Counted from the stretch's first letter, positions 44,914-56,273 are shown. The stretch is 64,000 bases of DNA from Toxorhynchites rutilus septentrionalis (GCF_029784135.1 NC_073745.1:101346904-101410903), one strand, 5' to 3'. Made by a program: numbers and translations. The notes: generated by a model not told the origin, from the sequence alone.

Positions 44914-46126
44914 TCACCTACTATATTTCACTAATTTCGTCTCCAAATTCCGAAAAATGGTGCTCGTCCAGAATGCGTACAGCACTAGCAGTAACAGTGA
45001 AATCTTCAGTATTTGATCGATCAATATCAGACGACGCATTTTTTTGGTAGCCTGTGGCAGAGTTTCGTCCGGATCGTTAAGCAGATATCGGCGAACGCCA
45101 AGCCAGCAATCGTAATAGAACTGCTCAATCCGTTCCTCCGAAATATGCCAACTGAAGAACACGCTGCGAATACAATGAGTCATGTTTTCAAGCTTCCAAC
45201 AACAATACACAACGATACTCACGCATCATCCCCACGCAAACTATCTCTCAGCGAGTTGAATCGCTCGATCTCGAAATTCCACTGGTTGAACACAAAATAC
45301 CGCAATGCCGCTTGCGCCAGGAACACTTTCCGCTGTATTTTCATTAAACTAAAAAAAAGAAAGAAAGAAGAAAAAAAGATTTTTCGCACGTTCGCATCAT
45401 ACATGCAAAGGAGTCCTTACAAGGGTCGCTTGCGAGTGGCCACACAGAGCCCGTCCACCAGAATGGCGGGCAGAATATGAAGCAACAGCACCATTAAGTA
45501 ATACTTCACCTTCCAGGTGGTCGCCGAACCACCCGGAACCCACAGTAAACGATTGAAGGAAAGTTTGGTCATGTTTTCTTTACCACATTGCAGCAGCTTC
45601 TGATACTGCCACGAGTGCTCGTACTCCACTGCGCTGTTATACACCGGAAGATAGTCCAACCGAAGATCGCTCTCCGTAGTTCCTCGCCGCCAGGCAGCCA
45701 GTATCAGTGCCTTGATTGAGATATCCGCAGGAATAGTGTTGACACGATTTTCCATCGGCATCAGATCGGTGCGGACGATACCCGTCCCAGCGCCAACCAG
45801 CATTCCCGATGGTCCGTTCAGGTTGTCTATCCAGCCAACGAGCGGTTCATCGATTGTGTTCACAACAACCGAGGGACGGAAAACGACCAGCGGTAGGTGG
45901 TTCCGATAGTCCCGGCATATCTGCTCGGCTAGTCCTTTGGTAAATGTGTACGTGTTGGGTGCGAAACTGGTGATTCTGAAAAAAATGGCAACTCACTTAA
46001 TGGGTGTCCAACGAATTGAGAGATAATTTTTAATACTAACTTCTCTGTTAGAATGTCCAATACATGGTTGTCAAATTGGAGGGCACAATCCAGCATTTTT
46101 CTCCAGTCCATCTTCGGTGGGTATAT
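44914..46126 (-). CDS. Fatty acyl-CoA reductase, exons 3-6 (C-terminal part)
   Basis: This continues the reductase that begins at 60318. Exons on the minus strand are 46126-46041, 45975-45421, 45348-45223 and 45163-44914. All have GT/AG borders and the phases join to one frame ending in TGA. It encodes IYPPKMDWRKM, the catalytic Y..K pair in YTFTK (Y214, K218) and the substrate-binding part with GWIDNLNGPSGML and DYLPVYNS. The C-terminal FAR domain holds ERIEQFYYDCWLGVRRYLL and a hydrophobic helix (ILKISLLLLVLYAFW) that likely anchors the enzyme in the ER or peroxisomal membrane. The assembled protein is 514 aa, the usual size. It reduces fatty acyl-CoA to alcohol for wax or hydrocarbon synthesis; the substrate chain length cannot be told. 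Confidence 0.95.
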
Positions 46127-46529
46127 CTGGAATGGTTTAATAAAATAAATAGTTTTAATAGTTTAAAATAAATTGTTTTTCATAGTCACAGTCGGTGTTT
46201 TGGCAAATGAAAATGAGACATTTCCGAGCTCATAAGGATACAACAATCACACGCATTCGTGCGTATTTTTCACTAGGCTAGTGGAGACTCTCTAGATACC
46301 TAGGTTGATTTGAAATCGAGAAACCCCGACCTGGAGGGCCAACAAACATAGATTTTTGACGATTTCACTTGTCATTCAAGATTTGAGAAGTGTTTGAATC
46401 TCATGCGACGTGTTTGGGGCATGATTGAAAGTGTATTTAAAACATTTTGGGGTTCAAATATTGTTTATTAAGGTGTTGGTAGTAGTGCATGTGCCCTTTA
46501 AAAGCCGGTGGAACATTCATCTTTTGAAC

Positions 46530-47560
46530 TATACGGCCAATTTACCTACAATATGTTAACAGTTCGGCTGAAAAGTTTATAAGGTAACACAGTAAAACTT
46601 TTTTTTTTTTTGCTAAATTCAATTTTATTATTCAACATAATTGGCTTCGAGGGCGATACAGCAATTATAGCGACCTTGCAACTTTTCGATGCCATTTTTC
46701 TAGGTTTTTCCTAAAATAGGCCTCAGTTTTGGTAATCACTTCATCACCAGTCTTAGATTTCTTGCCAGCGAGCATTCTCTTCAGGTCTGCGAAAAGAAAA
46801 TAGTCGCTTAGGGCCAGATCTGGAGAATACAGTGGATGCGGAAGTAATTCGAAGCCCAATTCATGCAATTCTGCCATCGTTTTCATTGATTTGTGACACG
46901 GTGCATTGTCTTGATGAAACAGCACAATAACAAAAGTTGGTTCACTCTCAATGCTGTAACTCACGAACCAATCGACCGATTGCTGTCAAATTTTGACGCG
47001 TATCCAGTGAAAGATGGTGCTTTGTGATAGTCAAGTAGATTTTTGCAAGAGGCGCCATCTAGACGTCAATCTTATGAAATTTTCAGCCGAACTGTTAAAA
47101 TGTATTTTCTAACACGTGCTGCGGTACGCTATGGGCTATGCAAATCTTGGTTATCAATTTTTATTAGTGACGATCTCAAATGAATTTGAAGAATTTGAGC
47201 AAATGCCAAAAATATGCATAACTTGCATGTGTTTGCGATGTCGATTTCCACCGACTGCTTGGTTTTGAAATCTGTGTTAGGAAACACATCTTGTGGGAAC
47301 AAACATTCCTCCAGGCTGCTTGGCTTTGAAGCCTGTGATGGGGAGACCGTAAATCGAGCCAATCAAAACGTGGCAGTTGGGGCGTTTAGAACGCTTAACA
47401 TTTTACAGTTATTCAATTGTTTATTTCACGTAAAATATCATTTTATTAATTGTGATAGATGCGATGTGATCAACCTGTCGAAAAATTCCAACAAGTACGG
47501 CTCGCAACTGAAAAAACAGATGGCAGCCATCCAGTGCGATCGTTCAGGATCAGTCAATAT
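46530..47560 (+). repeat. Dispersed repeat interrupted by mariner
   Basis: This is a second copy of the repeat at 24220-24550, interrupted at 46559-47095. Shared blocks are actatacggccaatt.acc, attagtgacgatctcaaat, gactgcttggttttgaa and cgagccaatcaaaacgtggc. It also holds an extra piece around ggaacaaacattcctccagg. It lies in intron 2 of the reductase gene. Confidence 0.7.
46559..47095 (-). mobile_element. Internally deleted mariner, 537 bp
   Basis: The ends are inverted repeats beginning ACAGTTCGGCTGAAAA, flanked by TA (46557-46558 and 47096-47097). The uninterrupted site is present in the paralogous repeat at 24250. The minus strand (46964-46665) keeps the C-terminal transposase piece FHQDNAPCHKSMKTM and LYSPDLALSDYFLFADLKR. 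The two aspartates there are separated by 34 residues, as in mariner DD34D enzymes. The N-terminal half is deleted, so the element is not autonomous. Confidence 0.9.
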
Positions 47561-48015
47561 TATTGACGTCTTGTTCCATTAGGACTAAACCTGCTGTCTT
47601 TATGACAACCCGACAATATTTCTTAAGATTGGCTAGAATGTGCCATCCCACTCGCTATACTAATATGATATTTAGCCTTCACTAGGATGACAAAATAGTT
47701 CAGGATGAAAAACGGGATACAGAAGCCAAAAAACAAACATATAAAAGATAATATTTTCAATTAGTTTATATAGTTGAGTGGAAAAAATCTTAGGACCGTA
47801 TTATTCATTATAAGCACACTTAAAACACAGTCTTTTATTCAACTATAATATTTATTTTTCTTTTCTGATAAAAAATTTTAGGAATACAACAAACAAGTAA
47901 TATTAAAAATTATTTAGGTTTCGGTTAGTTTAGCCAATGATCGACCCTGTTTCTCTATGTCTCTTCTTAGGTTCTTGAAGGCCGTCTCATCGATGTTTTT
48001 GCCCACATTTATCTA

Positions 48016-48183
48016 GGGGCTGTCCACATATCACGTGAACAACTTTAGGGGCTGTAGGGGTTACTAAAATGTCCACGCTTGTCCACGGTGAGGAGAGAGG
48101 GGGTTTAGATAATGTCCACGTGGACACGTTAAATGTCTTTTTGAATAAAACATTCATATATCTAGTCAAAATTGAATGAGATC
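48016..48183 (+). repeat. Harbinger-like family copy, one end only
   Basis: It begins GGGGCTGTCCACATATCACG after TA and continues through gtccacgcttgtccacggtg and gtccacgtggacacgttaaa. This is the same order as the right arm of the 13265-17673 element. No opposite end is visible. It lies in reductase intron 2. Confidence 0.65.
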
Positions 48184-48306
48184 AGCTCTGTATTTACAAG
48201 ATTTTTTAAACTGTACGCTAGGGTGGCGAAAATGCGAAAATGGTCATGTCAAATTTCAAAAACCGACCATGTACATGTTGTTTATTGACCCAAAAAATGA
48301 TCTGTG

Positions 48307-48520
48307 CAAAGTTTCAGCTCGATCGCACATGATTTAGGGGTGCCTCAAAGCACTCAAAGTTTTGATTTTTTCATCCTCGATCTCGACGTTTCATGCATTT
48401 TTAAGTCATTTGGCATCAAAAAAAAATTTCGATTTTCCAATTTTTCTTTACTCCCCCCATGGAAGATTTTCGAGCGCTTAGAGGCACCCTTAAATCATGT
48501 CCGATCGAGCTGAAACTTTG
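48307..48520. repeat. Fold-back repeat with 45-bp arms
   Basis: The left arm (48307-48351) begins CAAAGTTTCAGCTCGATCG. The right arm (48476-48520) is its reverse complement with about three mismatches. About 124 bp lie between them. The pair would form a stable hairpin in intronic RNA. No target-site duplication was identified. Confidence 0.75.
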
Positions 48521-48529
48521 AAACGATTT

Positions 48530-49740
48530 CAACGGAAGTTGGTATGAGGTTTCATGATGCAATGTATTTCATTAATGTAACTGATATGTTTGATCTCTCA
48601 AAAGTTAAATGTACAGAGAAAAAAAGTAATAGGATTTTCTCGCAAAGTTTAAAAATGAAATAAAGAAAATCAATATTCATATCGTACAAATGCTGTCTTG
48701 TTGGAGGAAAATACGCGCTTCTCTTTTTCAATATGCACGGCTAAATTTATAACTGCTAGGTCTCGTTCATGAATTGGGATACCAACGACACGCCAGACAA
48801 TAATGGAGCTGATATATCGTTCTTATTTGAAACCGCATTACTTCGTTCTTCAATCAATCGAGGAGTATTCACAGCGGTATTCTAATTTAGAATCACAGCC
48901 ATATTTCCACTTCCTTTTTCCACGAATTTACAAATGTATTGATTGCTCTTTGCTCAGCTGAGGCGAATATGGTACAACTCAACGATTTTCAATTCCAATG
49001 TCTGCGTTGTTGATATTTGTGAATGACATTATCAGTATTTATTCGTTGACATATTAGATATTCGCCTACGATTGCGATCGTGTCATTGGTGAAATCTCTA
49101 AGAAAACGCTTTGTACATATTTCATCTACCATGTAAGGCGATGAAGGTTTCGAATCACCGCATGGACCATACACTATAATTGTGGTAACAGTTTCGAACA
49201 GTTATTCATATACCGGAATACGATTGGTTTGAAACTGGATCGAATTTCACAATCACTCGATGTCGTTAGCTTAACTTTTTGTTTATAAATTTCCTTGCAT
49301 TGCCATCAGAACCTTATACATATCATAGAATCATCGTCCGACACAATTTTCGTTCAAGATTTATCCCCCAATTGCAGAGAATGTGTTGTTTTTTCACATC
49401 GAACACATTTTCGATGTGTAGAATTTACTTTCATTGGCAAAATTTGGTTTGAATGGGTATTTATTCCTCACGAATATCCATTTTGCAAGGTTGATACATT
49501 TGCACAACTCGATTGGACCTCATTCGAACGGATTTCAGAATGCCAGATTACAATCCGTTCGGATAATTTTGACTCTGACACTGTTACGGTGTTGCTCATG
49601 ATAGCGTTTCCTAAGTCTGATATAAACATAAACATTATTTTAAAAGGAGTGATGATGTTCATAATGAACGAAGTGTCTGTGGCAGGATCACGTTGTCTAA
49701 TGTTCGCGCAATAATCATCGTATTCTTTCAGAACGGTCGG
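48530..49740. other. Intron sequence without recognised elements
   Basis: Within intron 2 of the reductase I see only AT-rich sequence here. An open frame at 49295-49714 has no similarity that I recognise and carries no domain motif. Confidence 0.4.
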
Positions 49741-49751
49741 GCATTGTTAGT

Positions 49752-49945
49752 CAAAGATATTTCTTCTGACTTGCATTGTGGTCACACACATTCTAGAGCT
49801 TGCCACTCAGAATACAATCAAGTCGTGTTGTTTGGCATAGAAATCTCAACTAAGTACTACTAAAAATGATGCAAGTAATACTACCATGAGAAGGTGAACG
49901 TTGGGATCGTTAGTGCTATCGAAGAAGGACATGAAGAGAGTCGTA
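49752..49945 (+). mobile_element. Feilai-like SINE, head missing
   Basis: The body reads tctgacttgcattgtggtca, cattctagagcttgccactc and tggcatagaaatctcaacta, ending in atcgaagaagg. The same body follows the tRNA-like head in the minus-strand copy at 53104-53345. From memory this resembles Feilai, a tRNA-related Aedes SINE; the name needs a database check. The tRNA-derived head is absent here. Confidence 0.65.
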
Positions 49946-50274
49946 TGAACGATGTGCGTTTACGATGAATTCCAGATTATTGTTTTGACGTAGGATTACG
50001 TCTTTCGGGAACATATTGGGGACAAATTGAAAATCGAAAATCGAGCACATCGTGAAAATTGTCCAATTTCAAACGCTTATTGCTCAGTCATTCCATGATG
50101 GATTGATGAAATTGTTGCGTCAATCGATTTCGGTACTCCATAACAATTTTTAATACTAAAGAAAATAATATATGTCACGAAACTAACTATCGAACAATTG
50201 AAAAATCTCAACCCCTATCGTAACGGAAATACCTACTTCTGATTGGTCGAAATTGACGACGTATGCGGCGGGTC

Positions 50275-50640
50275 CCTAACAGAGACATCAAAACCAAGCT
50301 AACTCGGGGGATTCGACATTTCCAATACAAAGTAGGGGGAGCTTTTGCTGCCACTGAAATGTGTTCCTTAGCAGAGACATAAAAACCAAGCTGCATGGGG
50401 AAATCGACATTGCAAATACATGAAAGTAGGAGGAACTTTTGTTCCTACCGAAATGTGTTCAGAGACATCAACACCGAGAGACATCAAAACCAAGGGACAT
50501 CAAAACCAAGCTGCCTCGGGAGAATAAAATTAGGGGGAGCTTTTGTTCCTACCGAAATGCATTCCCTAACAAAACCAAGGTGCCCGGAGGAAATCGGCAT
50601 TGCAAATATCTGCAAGACGGGGTATTTTTATACTGCAGGT
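50275..50640 (+). repeat. Imperfect tandem array around gagacatcaaaaccaagct
   Basis: Three to four units of about 90-115 bp share gagacatcaaaaccaagct, a tcgacattgcaaatac block and gagcttttgttcctaccga. One unit boundary at 50461-50510 shows the short phrase gagacatcaa.acc repeated three times, suggesting slippage or unequal exchange. No coding capacity was recognised. Confidence 0.75.
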
Positions 50641-50982
50641 AAGGTAAGTGATTCGATTAATTCTAGCAAATAAAATTTAAATTTGGAACTTTAATGTTGG
50701 TTGCTTCGTGAAATTTCATATCAATGACTGATCGTGTATTGTGAAAAATTTAGCACGAGTGTAAGCGTAAAATTGTATATGGTAACAGTTGTGTTAAAAA
50801 TGACTTGATATATGAAATGATTCATTTGAATTTTCATAAATAAGAACCAAGGTGTGTTCCCGCTCGAGAACGGGTCATTTGGTTTAAGCTGTTTGTTTCG
50901 TTGTGTTCATTTTCACCCAAAGAAAGTTTCTACGGCGAGAAAAATTGGAAAAGTGAAAAAATATTAGACAAAGTGATTACCC

Positions 50983-51476
50983 AGGGGGTCTCCGTAGCCA
51001 CATTGGTTGCGCGTTCGCTTAGTAAGCGATCGATCGTGAGTTCAAAACTCAGGGCCCTCATTGACCATCTTTGTGTTGTTACAGAATAGCTACGTCCACG
51101 CAACAATCATCAGCGATGGAGATCGATCCACGGTCGAAATTAGATCGATTCATCCATACAACTGCTCTGCTCTGCAAGACACATCGGGCTGCTGTTCTAT
51201 AAATAACTCAACAATGATCAATCAACTGTCTCCGCTGTCCGGTGATCTAACTGGATAATGGAAGAACAGAAAGAATACTCTTACGCCTAAATGGCTACTG
51301 TGTAAATGTACCATATGCAATGGTATAGAAGGAATACTGGCGAATGGCAACTGTGTAATGTAATGTGCTATAATTATAGATGTGATAACCATGTGACATG
51401 TACACGATTTAAATTCGGCTCTGTTACAGCTAAAATGCTAATGAGCCTAAAATAAATAAATAAATGGTATAAAAAA
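50983..51476 (+). mobile_element. tRNA-derived SINE, intact copy (494 bp, type-A tail)
   Basis: The head resembles a tRNA. An A-box-like TAGCCACATTGGTTGCG is followed by TTCGCTTAGTAAGCGA, which folds as an anticodon arm, then a degenerate B box GTGAGTTCAAAACTC. A long unrelated body ends in the ATTCGGCTC..GAGCC stem-loop and an (AAAT)n tail. Direct repeats AAGTGATTACC (50971-50982) and AAGTGATTTACC (51477-51488) flank it, differing by one T. Two other copies lie at 6803-7221 and 17855-18472. It would be transcribed by RNA polymerase III and needs a LINE enzyme to move. Confidence 0.88.
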
Positions 51477-51489
51477 AAGTGATTTACCA

Positions 51490-52380
51490 TATGCTCTACA
51501 TATAGTATTAGTTGTTGTTAGTCCAATTAAAATTCTCATTGGGTTGAATGAACACTCAGAAAGTAAAATTTATAAATGAAAATTACCATTTCATCTCAAA
51601 TATGTTTTCTCTATATTAAAGTAACATGTTTTTACTGATGAGAAAAAATGATAATTGTGTTCGCTATTGGTAATTATCTTATATTACATTGGTGAGTTTT
51701 TTTTTAATTCATCCATACATAACATAGGAGGCATCTCGTCTAGTATCACAGAGGGCGGTTTTCATCATATCTCGTTCCACTTCGGTATCATCTATCTGCG
51801 ACTGTTTACCATCCTTCTGTCATCATCACTTGGTAAACATTGGTGGAATGAATAAACAATACCCAACAACCAAACAAAAAGGCCCTTTTCAGAGCCACCA
51901 AATCATTATCAAAGAGTTTAACGATGTGATTCTTCAAACATATCCAAAATCAACAGATAGCCTAACGGAATCCTACGTCAACTATGCGGTCGTGTCCTGG
52001 GCACAACCCTCCTGTAACTTTTTTCTTCGAATCACAATTTCTCGCGTCATTGTGCAGATACCTTCTATGATTTTAGTAACGCTTGCGCACTGAATCTAGA
52101 CACGCGCTCTCCAGCAGATGTTTTACCAGAATTGGTAACAATAACGTGATTGTCGTTTTGTAAAGCGAGCAAGTGTGATTTGAAGTATTTCAATAATTCG
52201 TTGTGCTCATTCAAAAATATTCCTGCTCGCCGGAGATACGCCTGGCATTAAACGAAGTGTTACTAGCGAATGTGTGGATAAAAGTTCGATCTAGCGCCAT
52301 CTATCATTCAACAACACAAATAAATTTGTTCTGTTTGGAAAACTACCGACGATTAAATTATATCTTTGAAAAAAATAGGA
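51490..52380. other. Intron sequence without recognised elements
   Basis: AT-rich sequence of reductase intron 2. Small open frames at 51655-52093 and 52203-52406 show nothing recognisable. Confidence 0.4.
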
Positions 52381-52383
52381 TTC

Positions 52384-52760
52384 AGTCGGGAAAGACGGAC
52401 ACTTGACGGGAAAGATGGACACTTGGGGTGGGAAAGATGAAAACTCAAGTTTATGTACCCGATATGTTTTGGAGTTCTTCAAATGTGACCTAAAGAAAAT
52501 CTAACAAAAAAGCTGGACTAAAATCACCTAGAAGGGCTTACAATTTTTCTCATTTTTTCATGTCTAAAATAGCTTCCGGCATTCGGAAAGACAAATTCGG
52601 ATTACGTGTTAAAACCCGCTCTGCTGATTCGTCCATGATAAGTGGTTGCACTGGCAAACGTAGTTAGTGGGCATCTGTTAATAAAAGGAGGAGATGAACA
52701 AATTGTTTTAAAACCAAATATTTGTTTTTATTTCGGTGAAGTGTCCATCCTACCCGACTT
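52384..52760. repeat. Inverted-repeat element with AGTCGGG ends
   Basis: The left end AGTCGGGAAAGACGGACACTT is matched in inverse orientation by AAGTGTCCATCCTACCCGACTT at the right end, about 18 of 21 bases. Next to the left end, gggaaagatggacacttg is tandemly repeated nearly three times. The 377 bp hold no gene. A possible ATT flank occurs on both sides. Confidence 0.5.
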
Positions 52761-53103
52761 GATTAGTGGTTTATTTTCGTTAATATTTTTGGAGTAACAA
52801 TGAGAAAACCTCACCACTCGATAAACTGGAAGAGTGAAGTGATGGTAAAACATTCAAGTAACGAAAAACACCCCCAAAAATTACTCCATAACAATGAGAA
52901 CCTTATTTCCTGCAGATGAAAATTCACATCGCGCTGTTCTTTGTAGATTACTTTTTTGTTTTTATTACCAATTTTAACAGAAAATCAGCTAGGTGTTTAC
53001 AGTAAGTGTCTAAGGTACACTGATACACTGTATTGTTGTGTAAGTTTGTACATCATTCAAATTTTAAATAAAGATGTAATTTATCAATGTCCGACTTTCC
53101 CCT

Positions 53104-53345
53104 ACTTAGTTGAGATTTCTATGCCAAATAACACGCCTTGAATGCATTCTCGTAAGCTCTAGAATACGCGTTACCACAGGTGTAAGACGGAGGAATTCCC
53201 CGACCAGAACGGGAATCGAACCCGAACCCCCGGCATGTTAGGTTTGACCCTAACCGCTCGGCCACGGGAGCACCCACTCAGCCACGGGAGCACCCCTAAT
53301 CAAGTCGGGTTTGACGCTAACCGCTCGGCCACGGGAGCACCCCTA
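53104..53345 (-). mobile_element. Feilai-like SINE with multiplied tRNA head
   Basis: On the minus strand the head reads GTGGCCGAGCGGTTAGGGTC, then CCTAACATGCCGGGGGTTCG and GGTTCGATTCC, with clear A and B boxes. The CCTAACATGC arm resembles tRNA-Val(AAC). The body matches 49752-49945 as far as ctcaactaag, and the usual (GAA)n end is missing. The start of the head, GGTGCTCCCGTGGC.GAG.GG, is present three times in succession (53210-53345). That points to tandem duplication or repeated insertion at one spot. Confidence 0.75.
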
Positions 53346-53658
53346 TTGGCCGTATTGGTAAATTGAATCGAACGGTCAATTCGATTCCTATAACTGTCAC
53401 ACCGAGCAAATTTTTGTATTTTGGAAATCGATGGAACCTGTTGAATAGAGTTCTTTCTCGAACTTCTCGATATTTTGATAAGTTGCAGAAATGTCTCCCA
53501 AAGCAAAACATCGGGAATGCAACAAGCAAACCAAACAGCTCGAAGTTTTCACCCGACTGTATCTATAACAGCAAAATAGAGCTAACGAGCAAAATTCTGT
53601 TCAACTAGAATAACATAACTAGGCCCAATACTTTGTTTTAGAAATTTTTAATGACTCT

Positions 53659-53713
53659 GTGCAAATTTCTTTGAAGAAATATTGTCAGTATATTCCTTCA
53701 AAGAAATTTGCAC
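53659..53713. repeat. Short perfect hairpin
   Basis: GTGCAAATTTCTTTGAAG (53659-53676) and its exact reverse complement (53696-53713) are separated by 19 bp. The perfect 18-bp stem within an intron could be a structured RNA or the scar of a small fold-back element. No further evidence separates these. Confidence 0.55.
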
Positions 53714-53980
53714 AATTAATTCGCATTACTCATCATAGTTTCAAAATAAAAAAAAAAAAACAATACTTTATTAAAACTCGCATTCGTAGTCTTCAAAGGC
53801 GAAGTTTTTTCCAAAAAATAGTCTTTATTGATTTTCGAAATCCTCTGCAGGATGTTTCTAGCGTTTTTTCAATTGGTCATTTGAAAATGATATGCCTGGA
53901 GAAAACATTTTGGAATTTTTTTCTAGTGATAACCTTTTGCTTTATTATAAGTTATGGTTGAACAACTGGATGTGTTAATA

Positions 53981-55088
53981 TTAGGCTGTCAAAAAAGTCC
54001 TGCGGTATTTTTTTTGAATTTTCATTTGTTCATAAAATTAGTTACAATCATCTGTTTTAAGTCAAATATGCGCCGTTTTGTTCGATGACTTGTTCCCAAC
54101 GAGATACCAACTTCATAATACCCCTGTTATAGAAGCTCGCTTCCTTATTGGCAAAAAACTTGGATAGACAATTTTCACAGGCCTCTTTTGTGGCTTCTGA
54201 CTACCTAGCTCGTTCGCCATGGACAAAAACAGGTGGTAGTCACTTGGTGCAAGGTCCGGACTATACGGCGGATGCAAAAGAATCTCCCATCCGAGCTCCC
54301 GGAGCTTCTGGCGCGTCACCAAAGAAGTGTGTGGCCTGGCGTTGTCCTGATGGAAGACAATGCGGCCTCTGTTTATCAAAGGCCGCTTCAGCGGGCTTCG
54401 GCCACGATCGTTTGCGCTTCACGTTGTCGTAAGTGACCCACTTTTCATCGCCAGTCACCATCCGCTTCAGAAACGGGTTGATTTTGTTGCGAATCAGCAG
54501 CGATTCACATGCGTCGATACGATCAACGATGTTTTTTTGCGTCAACGTGTGTGGCACCCATACATCGAGCTTTTTTGTTAATCCAAGCTTCTTCAAATGG
54601 TTAATAACGGTTTGATGACTTATCCCCAGCTCTTGGCCGATGCTACGGCTGCTACTATGCCGGTCTTTCTCGGCTAATTCAGCGATTTTGTCGCAATTTT
54701 CGACGACAGGCCTTCCGGAGCGTGGCGCATCTTCGACGACCTCTACACCAGAACGAAAACGTTGAAACCATCGTTGTGCGGTGGAAATTGAAACTGTATC
54801 GGGTCCATAAACTGCACAAATTTTATTGGCAGCTTGAGATGCATTTTTGCCTTTGTCATAGTAGTACTGTAAAATATGTCGGATTTTCTTTTTATTTTGC
54901 TCCATATTTGCAACATTATAACTCACGAACGACTTAACCAAACAAAACACTGTCAAGGACTATATTATAGCGCGCAAAAATACCTTTCCAACAAGCTATA
55001 GTATGACTCGATACAATGAATACAACTAGAACTACGCGCTTACAACGACACCTCGCGGAAATACCGCAGGACTTTTCTGACAGCCTAA
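53981..55088 (-). mobile_element. Mariner element, 1.1 kb, with broken transposase
   Basis: The inverted ends begin TTAGGCTGTCA.AAAAGTCC and match over about 30 bp. They are flanked by TA (53979-53980 and 55089-55090). The transposase starts near 54905 (MEQNKKKIRHILQYYYDKG) and has two helix-turn-helix parts (SISTAQRWFQRFRSG; SIGQELGISHQTVINHLKKL). The first catalytic aspartate is in VTGDEKWVTY. The frame then breaks near 54370, where roughly 60 residues expected in this family are missing. It resumes in another frame with VFHQDNARPHTSLVTRQKL and PPYSPDLAPSDYHLF, giving DD34D spacing. The element is therefore inactive. Confidence 0.93.
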
Positions 55089-55109
55089 TATATTTATATT
55101 TGCAATTGG

Positions 55110-55885
55110 GGACTAGAGGGTGCTATATTTTTTAATATTTTTTCTTTGTTACGAAACATATCTCGATATCCAAGACGCTGTTCATTTCTTTTTAAAGATA
55201 TGATTCTCCAAAGTTAACCGATGGTTCGAAAAAACATTTTTTTCACCTTTTTTCCATTACAAAAAAATCATAACTTCTGATTTGCTAGACCGATTCAAAT
55301 TATCAACATATCAAACTGAAGCTTATGAGTTAGTTTTCTTACTTTTGGGAAAAATTTTGATTTTCGTTTTTTAATGATTGATTAAGTCAGTTTTCCATAG
55401 TTTTCTCGATTAAAGATAGAGAGCGCTATATTTTTTATTTTTTTATTTTTTATTTGATAGCTGAGGACTTTTTGCATAACATATCTTGATATAATAGATG
55501 CCATTTTTTTCGTTTTTTGAGATATGATTTTTCAGATTTAACATGTTTTAAGTCTTCGTTCAATATTCCTATGTGATTAGACTAGACCTATGCGACTAGA
55601 ATCCAGTCTTCCCATACGTGTGATATTTTTCCAAAGAAGGCTAGCTTATTGGCTTCAATTTAATATGCTGATCATCTAAATCGGTTTAGTAGTCCAAATG
55701 TTAAGAATTTTTGCAAAAAGTAATTTTTGAACAAAAGGGGAAAAATTATTTTTTGGACTACCGGTTAACTTTGGAGAATCATATCTGAAAAACGAAAAAA
55801 ATTGCATCGATGATATCGAGATATGTTATGTGAAAAATCCTCAGCTTTCCAGAAAAAGTATAAAAAATATAGTGCCCTCTAGTCC
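55110..55885. repeat. Long fold-back element with GGACTAGAGGG ends
   Basis: The left end GGACTAGAGGGTGCTATATT is matched in inverse orientation at the right end (agtgccctctagtcc). The arms extend about 160 bp, including the nearly identical ggttaactttggagaatcat block and its complement. A direct repeat of the right half (aaggctagcttattggcttc and following bases) continues at 55972-56096. The element is very AT-rich and has no gene. Confidence 0.65.
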
Positions 55886-56273
55886 AAAGCCATGAAAACA
55901 ATAAAAAACTATTACAACCAATAATTACGAAAACAAAATCCATTGTTCTTGTAGGTTCAATATTTTTAGTAAAAGGCTAGCTTATTGGCTTCAATTTGAT
56001 ATGTCTATCATCTGAATCGGTTCAGTGGTTCAAAAGTTATTAATTTCAAAATGAAATTTTTGGGAAAAAGTGGAAAAAATTTATTTTCGGACCACCCTAA
56101 AATGGAAATGGGCACCCTAATAAAAAAATTAAAAAATACGGATCTAATGTTTTGCGATAAAGAACAAAATTACCACATTTGACGAAAATCTGAGAATCAC
56201 TATATCGGTTTCACATGGAATGGCTGAAATGATAGTATGCAATCTAGATTCAGAAAACCTATGTATAAGAGCA

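Noticed and set aside
49295..49714. A 139-codon open frame in the reductase intron as a nested gene
   Set aside because: No recognisable domain, AT-rich codon content like the surrounding intron, and no supporting start or signal.
50275..50640. CRISPR-like array
   Set aside because: The units are long and unequal with no unique spacers of constant size, and the context is a eukaryotic intron.
53203..53345. A functional tRNA-Val gene on the minus strand
   Set aside because: The anticodon arm and B box look tRNA-like, but the acceptor ends do not pair properly. The head is multiplied and the sequence runs straight into a SINE body.
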